A stretch of 64,000 nucleotides of DNA, taken from contig JAJQJQ010000006.1 of assembly GCA_028622995.1 (NCBI GenBank), positions 4,340,001-4,404,000 of the forward strand, read 5' to 3'. Origin of the DNA: Panagrolaimus kolymaensis (lineage: Eukaryota > Nematoda > Chromadorea > Rhabditida > Panagrolaimidae). Both the position numbers and the translations under genes were made by a program. Shown here piece by piece: positions 48,407-60,555 of the stretch. The notes beneath the pieces are model-generated. The model did no database searches, was not told where the DNA came from, and saw nothing but the letters and a program-made list of their open reading frames with translations. Numbering within the stretch: position 1 is the stretch's first letter; the number at the start of each line of letters is the position of its first letter.

Positions 48407-49188
48407 TTACTTCAGTGACGCAGACTCAACAACTTGAAGAATTCCTCGTTGGACAAGTCTCTCACAATCAGTCCATAGCATATGATGCTAAAATAAAAAA
48501 GATATATCAGTAATTTGCACAAAATAAATGAATAAAAAAATGTAAACTTACAACGCTATCTTTTTTGAGCAATTTAATATTACCATCCCATGTTTCATGT
48601 TCACCATAATCTTTTAAAACTTTGACTTGTCTAAATAATTTCTTTGGTGGACGTGAATGATCCAGTAGATTGATGCCAACACCACCAATGGTACATTGAA
48701 AATTTGAGATGTTTCTGCTGTAAGATGAAAACCATTCAAGTTCTTCAGCTGACAAGTTTTGTTTGATATCATCTGTCAAGATACCACCCAATTGCCATCG
48801 TAGTCTCTTCAGTCTGTCTTTTCGGATTTCAACATATGTACAACAGCAACGTTTGATTCTATCAATAACAGCTTGTTTGGCGAACACTGTTGGAGCGATA
48901 TTAGAAGGAGGATCAGGTTGTTTCAGCAATCTGAAATCAAAAAATAATTCATGAAAAGCTATAGAAAGAATAAACATACTGAACAGCCGCATAAATTTCA
49001 GCATAAAGTTGTCTCACTTTCTCTGCACTTTGTTTTAATAGTTCAGCCTGAAATAGTACCATTCATTATTTGATGAAGGATAAATAAAAGAAACATACAT
49101 TATATGGAGGAATAAGATCAGGATTTCGATGTAATTCTGCAATCAGCTCATGTGCAGCATCTGCTGGACAATTATTTTTCAAAGACAT
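48407..49188 (-). CDS. psf-1: GINS complex subunit PSF1
   Basis: Four exons (49099-49188, 48980-49047, 48552-48930, 48407-48487) join in phase to 205 residues, against about 196 in human GINS1. The family features are in order: an N-terminal helix AAHELIAELHRNPDLIPPYN, then RCCCTYVEIRKDRLKRLRWQ, LSAEELEWFSSYSRNI, and the C-terminal B domain RPPKKLFRQVKVLKDYGEHE plus LLKKDSVHHMLWTDCERLVQ. GINS joins MCM2-7 and CDC45 in the CMG replicative helicase. I chose the ATG at 49188 because the alignment begins there and TTTTAG lies just upstream, fitting trans-splicing. The stretch before it belongs to a separate small ORF. Confidence 0.95.
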
Positions 49189-49251
49189 GTATGTTGCTAA
49201 AATACCAGAAACTTTAGGAGAAGAATCTTTCTAAAAATTGCAGAAATAAAT

Positions 49252-49443
49252 TTAATGTTTGATAATTGTTCGAAGGTTTTGAAAAAAAATTTCAAATTCA
49301 TCCTTTTCGCGGTCAACCGCATTCAGGAACTTTTCGTTGCGGAACTTTTGAAATAGGATGGCTGCGTTTGAGCCTATCGAATCTTTGTAAAAAAAATTAT
49401 TGAACGTATTTTTTTGGGCTGCGTTTGCTTGAATTTCTTCCAT
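49252..49443 (-). CDS. 63-residue ORF upstream of psf-1
   Basis: An uninterrupted ATG-to-TAA frame encodes MEEIQANAAQKNTFNNFFYK, then SIGSNAAILFQKF and EFEIFFQNLRTIIKH. It looks like one or two helices, without signal peptide or cysteines. It ends 64 bp before the psf-1 start on the same strand, with two TTTTAG acceptor-like sites in the gap, so the two could be one operon. It starts 183 bp from the divergent rps-4 gene. No GT donor lets it splice into psf-1. No family is recognised. It could instead be an untranslated leader. Confidence 0.45.
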   Translation of the reverse strand: MEEIQANAAQKNTFNNFFYKDSIGSNAAILFQKFRNEKFLNAVDREKDEFEIFFQNLRTIIKH

Positions 49444-49626
49444 TTTTATTCAATTCTTTGATGCATTTTTAATTTTTTAAACCTCCAATCAAAGATATTT
49501 TATTTTTTGAGCGTGTTCTCATCATTTTTTTATTCGTTTTGTTCCCCATTTGCGCGTTCTATCATTCAATATATATCATTTTTCTCATTTTCAGGTTTGG
49601 GTTAGTGGCTCATATAAAGCTTAAAA

Positions 49627-50590
49627 ATGGTTCGCGGTCCAAAGAAGCATCTTAAACGTCTCGCGGCTCCAAAAAATTGGATGCTTGATAAACTTGGAGG
49701 TGTTTTCGCTCCTCGTCCTATGTCAGGACCTCACAAACTTCGTGAATCCTTACCTCTTGTTCTTTTCCTTCGTAATCGTTTGAAGTATGCTCTTTCTTAC
49801 AATGAAGCTCGAAAAATCTGCAAGCAACGTCTTATCAAGGTCGATGGAAAAGTTAGAACTGAAATGAGATTCCCTGCTGGATTCATGGGTATGTGTTTAA
49901 CTTTTGCATTTTTTCATTTTGATAATTTTTTATGTTTTTCAGATGTAATCTCAATCGAAAAAACCAACGAAACTTTCCGTCTTCTTTATGATGTGAAAGG
50001 CCGCTTCACTGTTCATCGTATTACCAAAGTCGAAGGTCAATTCAAACTTCTCAAGGTTCTCAAGACTGGTGTTGGTGCTAAAGGTATCCCATACATCGTT
50101 ACTCATGATGGTCGAACCATCCGTTATCCTGATCCTCATCTCAAGAATGATGATACCGTGGTCTTCGATCTCGACAACAACAAAATTACCGACTTCATCA
50201 AGTTCGATTCTGGTAACCTCTGCATGATCACTGGAGGCCGTAACATGGGTCGTGTTGGTATTGTTGGTCATCGTGAGCGCCATCCTGGATCTTTCGACAT
50301 TGTCCACATCAAAGATACCGTTGGAAATGTCTTCGCTACACGGTAAGCTTTCTTCGGAGAAGATGGGGGCCTTAGGCATAACTTCCCATCGAGGTTGGTT
50401 TACGCTCCATTTTAATCATGCTATTGCGTGAGCTTTTAAACATCTTTTCTTCTTTTTCAGATTAAGCAACGTCTTCATCATCGGCAAAGGCTCAAGTGCT
50501 CTTGTTAGCTTACCATCTGGTAAAGGTATCAAACTTTCAATTGCTGAAGAACGTGACAAGCGTCTTGCTGCCAAAAAGCAACATGCTTGA
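49627..50590 (+). CDS. rps-4: 40S ribosomal protein S4 (eS4)
   Basis: Three exons (49627-49888, 49943-50342, 50461-50590) join in phase to 263 residues, the normal length. The sequence is highly conserved: [38 protein letters not shown], an S4 RNA-binding segment ([18 protein letters not shown]), [37 protein letters not shown] and a KOW-type region [20 protein letters not shown]. Codon use is more G/C-rich at third positions than in neighbours, as expected for a highly expressed gene. It opens a tight same-strand cluster with the 108-residue ORF and kaptin. Confidence 0.99.
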
Positions 50591-50761
50591 TTTCTTTGTT
50601 TATGCATGTTTATGTTTTTTGTTGTTATTTGAATATTATAAAGTTTTTTAATAACTAACTATTTTTTGTATTGAAAACATAAGAAGTTGAAAGCTTTTAT
50701 AAACTATTTTGTACGAGAAGAAAAAGCAATAACTGTCCAACTATCAAAGCAATTTAGTTTA

Positions 50762-51088
50762 ATGGCAGATAGAGAAGTAGATCAAGAATATTTATGCAAG
50801 CTTGAACATAGATTGAATCAATTAAAAGATCCAGAAATCAATCAACCCAAGCCACATCAAATAATTAAAGATATATCAGGGCGCAAGGATCTCCAATTGT
50901 ATAACCTTCTTACCGGCGCAGACTTGAAGTTTGAAGATAATTTTGTTGATAAACCTATTCAAGCTTCGTGGTTGCAAAAGAAAGTGGCACCACAAACAGT
51001 TGCTGTAAGTTCAGCTGAAATTGCACCGCTTGTAAAACACGAACAACTTGAAATACAGCAAAAGGGTGAAGATAATGGAGAAAGTTAA
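50762..51088 (+). CDS. 108-residue protein between rps-4 and kaptin, unknown
   Basis: A single-exon frame encodes MADREVDQEYLCKLEHRLNQ, then KPHQIIKDISGRKDLQLYNL, FEDNFVDKPIQASWLQKKVA and a Glu/Lys-rich end. It is soluble and mostly helical, with no known motif that I recognise. A CAATTTAG sits 4 bp before the ATG and could be a trans-splice acceptor; rps-4 ends 172 bp upstream, so this may be the second cistron of an operon. Its stop at 51086-51088 lies 11-13 bases inside the kaptin reading frame. The amino-acid composition is not biased, which supports a real protein. Confidence 0.65.
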   Translation: MADREVDQEYLCKLEHRLNQLKDPEINQPKPHQIIKDISGRKDLQLYNLLTGADLKFEDNFVDKPIQASWLQKKVAPQTVAVSSAEIAPLVKHEQLEIQQKGEDNGES

Positions 51089-52413
51089 TGATTGGGAGTT
51101 AACATTATTTAAACCAATACCTTTTTGTAATACGTATAGCTTGCATATATTATCAGTTGGTGAGAGCTTGTGCCATCGAATAATTATTTTGATGATTTTA
51201 TTTTAGATTTAACCAAAATGCCTTTAATTATTGTTATTGATATTTATGGCGTAGTTCATTGGGTTGCAAAAGGTACAAATGTTGAGTTAATGCCTTTATT
51301 GGATGAGAAAGTTGGACAAAACAAAGATGGTTTGCTGGAATTAGTAGCTACTGATACTGCTCTTGTAAATGGTGAAAACAAAGATGAATTTTATATTGCT
51401 TCATGTTGGGTTGTTTATGATGAATATTTTGTACCTCAAAGATATTTTGCTGCATTTTTTAAAATTTGTAATGGCAAACCTGAGATATGGAAGAAGTTTC
51501 CGCTATCGAATGCTCCAACATTTTGTCGATTAACCATGACTTCACCATTGCATTCAAATGAATTGTATTTTTTGATATTTAGTCATTCTAAAGAAGCTGA
51601 AACATTTTCGATTAATGTTTGTTTTTCTTATCGAATCTTTATAATTTAAAGATGAGTTTTAAGCATTCCATGAAAACCATCGATCCCGTGGAATTTATCG
51701 GCGATGTTTTCCCTGTCTTAGATATTGGCTATCTTCCTGGTGCTGCTACTCGATCTCATTGTTGGATCGCTCAAGGTTATCGTTTCTCTGTGGTTGGATT
51801 CGATACTGGCTATGTTATGGCTGCGGTGTGTACTATGGAAAGTGGCACAATCATTGATAGACGAGCAATAAAATTCAGTGGGCCTATTTCGGTTCTAAAA
51901 CTTATTGATCGAAATGATGAACAATTAGAAACGGGTGTTTTGGTTTCATCCAGTATTGGACCAACCGTCTTATGGTCGCTTAAACTTGAAGACGAGCAGC
52001 TCCAATGGAAAATGAGATCAGAGCTTATGAGTTCAGAATGTTGTGATTCCATTATTTCTGGAAACACCAATCATGAATTTGTTTTTATTGGAACTTACAC
52101 GGAGGTATTTGAGCTTTTACAAGTCTACAAACTAAATTATTTTTTTCGTTTTCAGCAAGTACTGATTTATAAACTCAATGAAGTTTTTACACTTCCCATA
52201 GCTCCAGTAGCTTCTGAAATTAAAGTTGGATCTCCTATTCTTTCAATACAATATATTCCAGCCGACGATTCAGTGATAATTTTATCTTATAAAGGCGTTC
52301 ACAAATTTGTTCAACCCAAAGATCGAACTTTTGAAGCTATAATTCACCTTGAAACTACCGTAGACACTGCTGCTGAATTTAATGAAAAATCTGATCTCAC
52401 GCCAATTGATTGA
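51075..52413 (+). CDS. kptn: Kaptin (KPTN), KICSTOR component
   Basis: Exons 51075-51159, 51207-51616, 51652-52104 and 52156-52413 join in phase to 401 residues, near the human length of 436. The C-terminal half is diagnostic: YRFSVVGFDTGYVMAAVC, GPISVLKL, FVFIGTYTE joined to QVLIYKL, and PILSIQYIP followed by SVIILSYKGVHKFVQ. These match kaptin's beta-propeller strings (IGTYG..LLCYK and VSLKGVHILQ). The N-terminal half aligns more weakly (LIIVIDIYGVVHWVAKG, YIASCWVVYDEYF). In mammals kaptin is part of KICSTOR, which holds GATOR1 on lysosomes to restrain mTORC1. The start codon lies inside the preceding gene: the two frames overlap by 14 bp (51075-51088). Confidence 0.82.
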
Positions 52414-53786
52414 TTGAAAAATGAAAAAAGGGTAATTGAGCGTATGAATGTAAATTTTATGTACAATAATAAAGTTTTTTTTCTTTTTTCGATTTTTTAT
52501 AACGAATTATTAATGTAGCAATAAAAGATTTGATCCAGTTTTGCTTCTTTTCTTTTTTTTAATGAGCCTCCATCGTAAAAGAAAGAAAGAAAAAAAACCG
52601 TAAAATGAGCTACGAACAATCAACATTCTTTTGTTGTATGCAATCCAATTTAATAATAATTATTATAATCCTATGATTCCCTCTTTCTTTCTTTCAATCA
52701 AACATTTCTTTATTTTTTCCATCCTGGTCAACCAGTCATCATCAACAGTCCGGAAAGACCTTGATGACAAAGAAATAAAGGAAAGAAAATTGCGCAGGCG
52801 GCGGGCGTCGAAATCGCGTGTTTCTTTCTAAAGCTTAGCACACTTTTTTTTTATTGAATTTTTCCTTCTTTTTTTTTGCAAAGAAAAGTAGGCGTGGAGG
52901 ATCGATGTTGGTTGATTGTTGTTGATGATGGGTTGCGCGATGATGTCCGGGTGGTAGCAGCATCAGCATCAACAAAAGTGGTTGAATGGTGGATTCGAGT
53001 CTTTGCTCTCCTCATTTACATCCATTCTTCTCTTTTCAATATGATGAAGATTGACAATCTCTATTCATCTATTCACCCAAAAACAGAGCGCATTTTTTGT
53101 TTTAGTTTAAGCTTTGAATTTCGATTTTTTTACGTAAAAAAATATGTCAACTTCGTCGGTAGCTGCTTCTTCTTACACATCATACTTTTTTGTTTTTTTA
53201 TTTTTTTCTAGTTTTCTTCGGTACAAAAAAAGTTTGTTTTATTCAATTTTAGTGTCAACAAAAAGCTTAATAAAAAAAGTTTTCTCGAACGTGTTGTGTT
53301 GTTAATCTGTTTGGCGCCATTTGAATCCGTTATAAAAAGTTGAAAAAAAGCAAGAGTAAAATCAAAGTTTATTTAATTTTGTTTGAGTGATTTTTTTCTT
53401 TCTTTTTGTTGTTATTTTTATCAAAAAAAAATAAAAGCTTTAAAAATGAATGAGAAAACATGCGTGCAATTGTGTCACCTCTTTTTTCCGTCCTCCTGCC
53501 TATTTTTTTTGCTGCCGCCTGAAACCATTTTCTCCTGTTTGAAAAAAAATACAAAAAAGCAAATATATACGTTTTCGTTGTTGTTGAAACATACATATTT
53601 CTGTCGGTTTTATTTTTATTTTTTTATTTCCCTCCTGTTGCTTGCTCGCTTCAGCCTGATTCAAGGCCTTTTAATTCTTTTTTTGTTTGAAATAAAATAA
53701 ATTCCCATTGTTGCCTCATTTTTTAGTTTAAAACCGCCAAAATTGCGTCACCAGCTCCTCCTCCACCACAAACTCATTTCATCAAA
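52414..53786. other. Intergenic region upstream of unc-23
   Basis: No gene is supported. An AATAAAG near 52469 fits the 3' end of kaptin. The rest holds T tracts, a few TGCGC words (52791, 52935, 53089) and low-complexity open frames. TTTTTTAG at 53719-53726 could be the trans-splice acceptor for the unc-23 first exon. Confidence 0.5.
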
Positions 53787-56700
53787 ATGCGCCATCTTGG
53801 TGTACCAAGGTTCGTTAACTTTTTCTCTTCCCCTTTATTAATTATTTTCAATATTTTTGTGTAAATGTCAGTAGCAATTATTATTATAAGGACAGTAAAC
53901 TTTAAAAAAATAGGAATAATATTTTGATTAACGATTTCTCCTTTATGTATTCGTTTCCATTGAAGCTAGTAGTCGCTTTTGTAAAACTTTTTACTTAATT
54001 TATTTTAAAACTCGTCTAATATTTCTATTGATGGTTTCTAAAAGCCTCTTTTTTCATTCATAACCTTGGCTCTACTCTTCCTTTAAAGAAACGCTACAAA
54101 AAGGTTAAAATATTTGATCACATTATTGTTGAGAGATGTACGAACATTTAGGAAAAAAAGGAACAAGGACTCTTACAATTATTTCAAGAGGACCTCTTTA
54201 GTCCTATTCATTAGATTTATTGAAAATAGTTTTATTTTACTGTATTTTAAATAACTTATTTCTTTTGCCTCTTTTTTTCCAGTAGCTATGATTTATGTCC
54301 CAAAAAAGTACTGATAAAAACTAGCAAAAAAGAAACTTTAATCGATGAGTCATCCTTGTTTTATGCATTTTCTAACAACAACTATGACCTTGGATTTAAC
54401 TTTGAACAAAAAAAGTTTCATTTACATTTTTTGGAGGCAAAGAATCACATTTCGAAAGTATTAAAATACAGATACTGTATTTTATTTTGAAATTTGTTTA
54501 TAGTTTTTTTCGGCATTTTTCTCTTTCGTGTTTTATGATTTTTAATAATTTTCTTTTCTCTTTGTTTTTCTTAATTTTTCTATCACGGGAAAAACCATAC
54601 ATACATATTTGATCAAAAAAAGAGAGAGAAGAATTTTTACACGCAAATATAATTTTTTGATTGTTTCGTTTTTATGCGGATTTTTGACCCCTTTTTAGTT
54701 TTTCGAATTTTAAAATAAAAAAAAGAGACACACGAAAAGATTATCACCCGGTTGTTGAGAATTCAAACAAAAAAAGGGATCAACGTAAACTTTCAATAAT
54801 TTTCATTTTTTTATTCGCCGCTTACTGATTAAAACCTTTCATGGAAGAGGGAGATAGAAAAAAAAAATGCATGAAATTCTTTAAATTTTTGTTTCGGGGC
54901 TGATAAACAACAATAAAAAAAAGAAAGGAAAGGAGCGAAATAGTGAATCATCACTCCTTCTACCACCTTTTAGGTTCCAATGAAAAAATAATATTGGAGC
55001 CAGTCGAGCAGCAAAAAACAACAACACAATGAATTATTTCTGATCATTCATTCATTTTGCCTAGTGAGTTGGCGACGATAATAAAAAAACGAAGGAGGAC
55101 ATACATACGTGTTCAAAACAATTGCTATCACAACTGGCGGAAAAGGCGGTGGTGGAGACAAGAAAAAACAAAACAAAAAAGACCCGCCTATTTTTTTCTT
55201 CCTTTTTTTCAACCCAAATTAGCGCTTTAAAATTGAACGAAAAAAACAAAAATCGATTGTAAACGAAAAAAATCAACCCAACCAACCCCAAAGACACTTT
55301 TTTTTTTCCTGCATCAGTCATTTTTATTCTTTACTTACGCTACCGAATAGTCTGGTATTTATTTTACGCACACATATTTTTTTGTCTTATTTCCTTTTGT
55401 TATCAAAAAACTTTGTCGTATATTTCACTTATAAAGGAACAACTCACCTTCTCTCTCTCAAAAAAAGAGTATTTCTTATTTTTAAGGAGAGAAGATTATA
55501 TTATTGTATTAAATCAAAGTTATTTTAATCAAAAATGTAATTTTATTTTTTCATGGTTTTCTTAGAAATGTTGGTATGAAATGAGATTCATCAAGTTAAT
55601 AGTTTTTCTAAAAGTTTAAAAATTTTGAAATACTTCGAATTTCGTAAAATGGCTGGAATTTTTTTTTGATGACTTTTAAATTTTTAGTTTTTGTAAGTAA
55701 AATGCTAAACATGCATGCTTATGTCACAAAAAAACTTTAGCTAACAAATTTCTCAAATTTCATTTTAGTTGGACTTTTTAAAGTTTAAAGATTGAGAACA
55801 TATTTGTTTTTTTTTTTATCGACAACTGTTTAGCAAAGCTCATGAATGCTTCTAATAGGACAACTTTTTTTGACATAAAACTTTTGCGCAATTTTTTAAA
55901 CAATCTTTGATTGCACTCTTTCATTCTCATTTTTACCAACATCTTTTCGCCTAAATTTGCTAAACTTTACTAAATCAATCTTTTTCAGGGACGGTGGACC
56001 AGGCCGACTTCCTCGTACTACCTTTGTGGACGACCCATTCTTCCATCACGATCCCTTTGATGGATTCTCAAGAGATGGCTTTTCCCGATCTCCCCAACCT
56101 CAGCGACGATTCGGTTCAACCCCAAGATTAATTGATGATGAATTTTTTGATGGATTTGAACGAGATCTTCCTCAAGGTTTTGGTTCATTACCTCGCCATC
56201 GACATGATTCTCGTTCACCTCGTCCACCAACTGATCGTGGAACTCCATCATCAGCTCAACAACAACAATCCAACAACCCACAACAAGAACGCTCAATTCC
56301 TGTTCAAAGGGCGTCACCCAATAATTCTTCTCAATCACAACAGCAGCCACCACAATCAACGCCACCAAAAAGGGTATGTTTTTTAATGCATGCTTTATTT
56401 CCATTTTCAAAGAATTGAATTAAGATTAAAAAAAGACAAACATAAAAAAATGTCAATCAACAAAAAAGTTTTTTCTTTTCTCTTTCTTGATTAATGTTTT
56501 TTAACTTTTCCTTTGATGACTTAAAATTAAAAAATATGTATTAACAAAAAAAAACAAAAGCAAGGAAAATACTCGAACATTCGGGTGCTTCTTCGGTTTA
56601 AAAAAAGTTACGAAATGCGCACTTTTGTTTCACTTGCTTGCTTTTTTTATTGAGAGAGAATTTTTTGAAAAAAAAGTTTGCTTTTGCAATACATATGATG

Positions 56701-58287
56701 TGTCCACGTACATAAACATACACAATCATGCTGCTTTTGTTATGCTGCTTGCGCTACCTCAACAATTTTTTTATTCTTTGTGGACTATGTTTTTCTTCTT
56801 CTTGCGCTTGCTTGAATCACAGGAAAAAAAAGAACTATTGCATTTGAAAAAACCAGAAACATTTTGCTTATTTTTTTTGATTACATTTCCTTTTTGCGTC
56901 GTCGACGTTCCTCCGTCGTCGTTATTTCAACATACCGGTTTCTTCTGTGATTTTTTTCTAATTAAAATATAATGCATACAAAACAACAGCAACGTAAATT
57001 CTTTGTAATGGCAACAAACCATTTATCTTTCTCATTTTTTAATGGCATAATTTCCTTTTTTTAAGAGTCCTGTTCCTAAAGCTGCAGTAGAAATTAATAA
57101 TGCAGCATCGAGTTATACAAATGGTGAATTAAATCCTGATCGAAAGCAGCAACAAGCTGCATCAGATTCCCCAAATAATGTGGAATCTAAAGTTCAAGTT
57201 GAAAATGTTCGATCCCAACAATCCACTCCACCACCAAAGCAACAAAAATTTGAAAATGAAGAAGCTGAAAAAAAGCCTCACGAACAACCAGAAATTCAGC
57301 AACAATCTAATGGAATTGCCGCAGCAGCTGCTGAAGCTCGTCGTGCAACTTTCGGCGATAAGAAAACTTCAATCGATGGCGGATGCAGTGAAAAACTTAT
57401 TCATCTTCTTGATGAAACTGAACGCAGAGTTGAACAATTAAGGTATGTTTAAATTAATAAGCATTATGAAATTCAGTCAAAGCCCTTTTCAATTGCTTTA
57501 AACACTACCGTAATCATCAACTGCGACACTTGATAGATTTATCTGATGTCTCACCTTTTGTGCAAATAATAATTTTCGTCTGCAAACTTTTCTTTCTGAC
57601 TCACACCTTTTTTTTAAAACTTTTACTCTAGTTGCAAGTGAAAAACTTGTTATTACCTTTCTAAAAGAATTACTTCAATTATTTTTGGGAGGCCTAACTT
57701 TTTCGTTTACTTTTAACTTTTCCACAATGCACTTAGACCCTAGAGAAATAATCTCAAAAGCTAATACACAAAGGTTCCCACAAACACAAATGCACTTTTA
57801 AGATATCAAAAATTATGTAAACCTTAAAATTTATTTCAGAGAAATGGCATCCAATTTGGAACAAGAAAAGGAGCAACTTCTTGATATTTTAAATAATGTC
57901 CGAATTAACGCTGAATTCCTTCGTTTGGATCCTCATGATCGCGATGACATTGATATCACAGCTGATCGTTGCCTCAAACGTTGCAAAGCTGTTGAAGTTT
58001 CAGTTCATACTCCACGAAATGAAGACCAAGCTCGTGCCCTTGATGAAGTTAATAAACTCATTGACTTAGTTACAAATAAAATGAAAGAAGATCTTTCATC
58101 CGCTAAAGGCACCATCGAACGTTATCATAATGCATGTTGTCCAGATGAAGTTGGACCAGTGGATCAAAAATTCCAATCCACCATTATTGAATGCACTGCA
58201 GATGATCAAAAGAAAATTCGAAGAAAGCTTGCACAAATTATTGAACAAATCGATCGAGCTGAACTTGTTTGTAATCCTGATTATTAA
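53787..58287 (+). CDS. unc-23: BAG2-family co-chaperone, UNC-23
   Basis: Four exons (53787-53809, 55989-56373, 57066-57442, 57840-58287) join in phase to 410 residues. The first is only 23 bp (MRHLGVPR) and is followed by a 2.2-kb intron. The N-terminal 230 residues are Gln/Pro/Arg-rich and disordered (DDPFFHHDPFDGFSRDGF). From about residue 240 the protein follows BAG2: KLIHLLDETERRVEQLREMA, LEQEKEQLLDILNNVRINAE, NEDQARALDEVNKLIDLV, and the BAG/BNB core GPVDQKFQSTIIECTADDQK then KIRRKLAQIIEQID. BAG2 proteins bind the HSP70 ATPase domain. In C. elegans, UNC-23 protects muscle attachment. Long first introns suggest regulatory content or alternative starts. Confidence 0.93.
53810..55988 (+). 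other. Intron 1 of unc-23
   Basis: This 2.2-kb intron contains no second open frame with support. A perfect TTGCGCAA lies at 55884-55891. The minus-strand frame 55061-55321 is low complexity. An alternative promoter and first exon could lie here, but none can be pointed to. Confidence 0.5.
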
Positions 58288-58938
58288 ATGAAGAAAAACG
58301 TTCTGGCAACGATGTCCTTCATTTTTTTAATGGCCCTTTTCTTCTTAATTTAATTTTTTGATTCTTTATTTGATTAATTTTTAAATTTGATTAGCACATT
58401 TCTTCCATTTTTTGGTAATTTTATTTTTTGGGAAAGTAGAAAATGCGTTTTGTTCATTTTTCATTTTTATATGAGAAAAATGCAACAAAAATAAAATTGA
58501 ATTCTTGTATTTTTATTTTATAAATATTTTTTTTACCGGTCATTGATTGCACTTTCTTTGTTTGTGAATATGTAGGTATTGTAATTGTAAAATGGTTATA
58601 CAACAAAAAAAATGTAAATAAAAGTTTTTTAAATACGAGAAAAATGATGGACGCATTATGGATCTAGTTCAATGTCGAAAATTTAAAAGAAACGAAAGAT
58701 TCTCGAAGGTATCCCCTAAACTTCTTCTGATGCAATTTATCCACCACTTTTATTCCTAATCAACTAAACTTCCTTCAAAAGGTATTAATGATAGGCAATT
58801 TCACACTTTTTATTAAGGTGCATTTGTCCCATTTGTAAGGTCGCAAAAACAAACGAGTAAACAACCAAATACAATATATTGAATATTATTTAAATCTTGC
58901 AATTACTTGACTTGTCAATTTTTTTTCCATATTTAGAA

Positions 58939-59656
58939 ATGGCTTATCAAAAAATCTCTAATCAAAATTTATCTTCTGTTGAAGCAACCTTTGACTTTCC
59001 TTCATTACCATGGGTATGTCAACGTAGATTTGCAGAAATATGCGATGGAAAAACTTTAAACACTTTTGCTTCTATCAATGTATCAACTCGAGATCTATCA
59101 AAGCGATCTCATTCAGTCCGATTTATTGAAATTGGTTGTGATCTCATAAAATTTCATGTTTGGTGTTATTGCAAAGACGACGAACATTGCAATGGATTAG
59201 AAGCTTATCAAATGACTTGTAAATTTAATGTTTTGGAGAGTATCTCTTTTATAAATGATAAACCAGGAAAATTAGAAGCTCAATTCTTTCAAACATTGCC
59301 TATTAATTTTACTTCAACCAAACGTCTCAATCTAATTTTTCATTCTGCTGATCTAAGTTTTATAAAAACTTTGATAACCCCGAATTTAGAAAGTCTTAAT
59401 TGTATGGGAAGAATTCTTTTTGATATATCTATTAGGGAATTAAAAGAAGTTTTATCAAGTCTTGATAAATTTAAGTAAGCTATTTATTATACATATAATC
59501 TCGAACTTTGATAATAATTTTAGTTTTGAAATGTACGCTTTTCGTGAATTACATTCAAATGCAGACGATATTCTTTCGGCATTCCAAAATCTTAATTGCG
59601 ATGAATATTTTGAAATGGGAAGTGTAGTTGGAATTGGAAAAAATTATTTTTCATAA
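58939..59656 (+). CDS. F-box-like protein, nematode expansion type
   Basis: Two exons (58939-59474 and 59524-59656) join in phase to 222 residues. ATATTTAG lies directly before AAATGG and fits a trans-splice acceptor. Residues about 20-60 resemble a divergent F-box (FDFPSLPWVCQRRFAEICDG then FASINVSTRDLSKRS): a Leu-Pro start, a hydrophobic helix and a Leu/Ser second helix. The rest has short leucine-spaced strands (LESISFIND, TKRLNLIFHSADLSFIK, NLESLNCMG) like the substrate domains of worm F-box proteins. It would act with SKP1-cullin. The call is by pattern and remains tentative. The gene is short for the family, so a truncated member is possible. Confidence 0.65.
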
Positions 59657-60021
59657 CTATGATTCTTTACCATATTATTTATTCTTCGTCATTTTCTTTG
59701 CTGAATATGAAAAGTTTTAATAAAGTTTTTCTTGTCATAATTTATTCTGTTTACATTTTTACAACACGTTGAAAGCAGATGACGAGAAAAAAAATCAAAC
59801 CAAAATTAGATATTTATAGCAAAAGTTCAAAAATGTTTGGAGTAAAAAAAAACTTCGTTCAAAAAATGCGCTCTCGAAATTCGAATCAGTTTAGAAAACT
59901 TTCGAAAAGAAAATTACTGTTTCATGCTAATTAGGGCATTTTTCATTTTCGATTGAAGCAGCAATGTTTTTTCCTTCTTCTCATTTTTCAACTTTCATTT
60001 TTTGAAAAATAATTGGTGACT

Positions 60022-60555
60022 ATGATGCGACGAAGTGGTGATGCTCGTGAATATTATTCGCCTGGGCCTCGACGCTTTTTGAACGCTTCTAACTCTGACA
60101 GTAATGACGTTTCTTATGTTTATAATGTAAGCTTATTTTTTTAAATCTTTTTTCTTGCTTTCCATTTTTATGTTTCTTTTTTTCAGACTCCAGTTCGACT
60201 ATCGTTTTCAACTTCATCAATGGCTGATGGCGCCGATATAAGTTCTCTCAACTCTTCCATTTCCTCACCTTCTTCGTCATCATTATCATCATCAAGTTCT
60301 ACGACGACAACGCCAGCTGAAAGAAAACTAAGCAGAATTGATGCAGATGCTTTGATGAAACATGTCGATGAATGTACTCTTATTTTGAAACGAAACTTGA
60401 CTGATCTGGTTAGACATGAATTTGATAAATTGATTAAATCACTAAATGTTAGTTTTAATTTTTCTATTGTTTCATTACTAACAATCTTACTTTTTTAGCC
60501 TAATGAACCGAATGTTCCTTATCCTATTACATCGGAAGAAAACTTATCATCGTGA
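60022..60555 (+). CDS. 140-residue Ser-rich protein, unknown
   Basis: Three exons (60022-60126, 60187-60447, 60499-60555) join in phase 0 to 140 residues. The first part is Arg/Tyr/Ser-rich (MMRRSGDAREYYSPGPRRFL), followed by a Ser/Thr homopolymer-like stretch. A conserved-looking helix comes next (RIDADALMKHVDECTLILKR, NLTDLVRHEFDKLIKSLN), and the tail is YPITSEENLSS. There is no signal peptide or membrane helix. AATAAAG follows at 60600. The helix suggests a protein-protein interaction segment, but I recognise no family. Confidence 0.72.
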
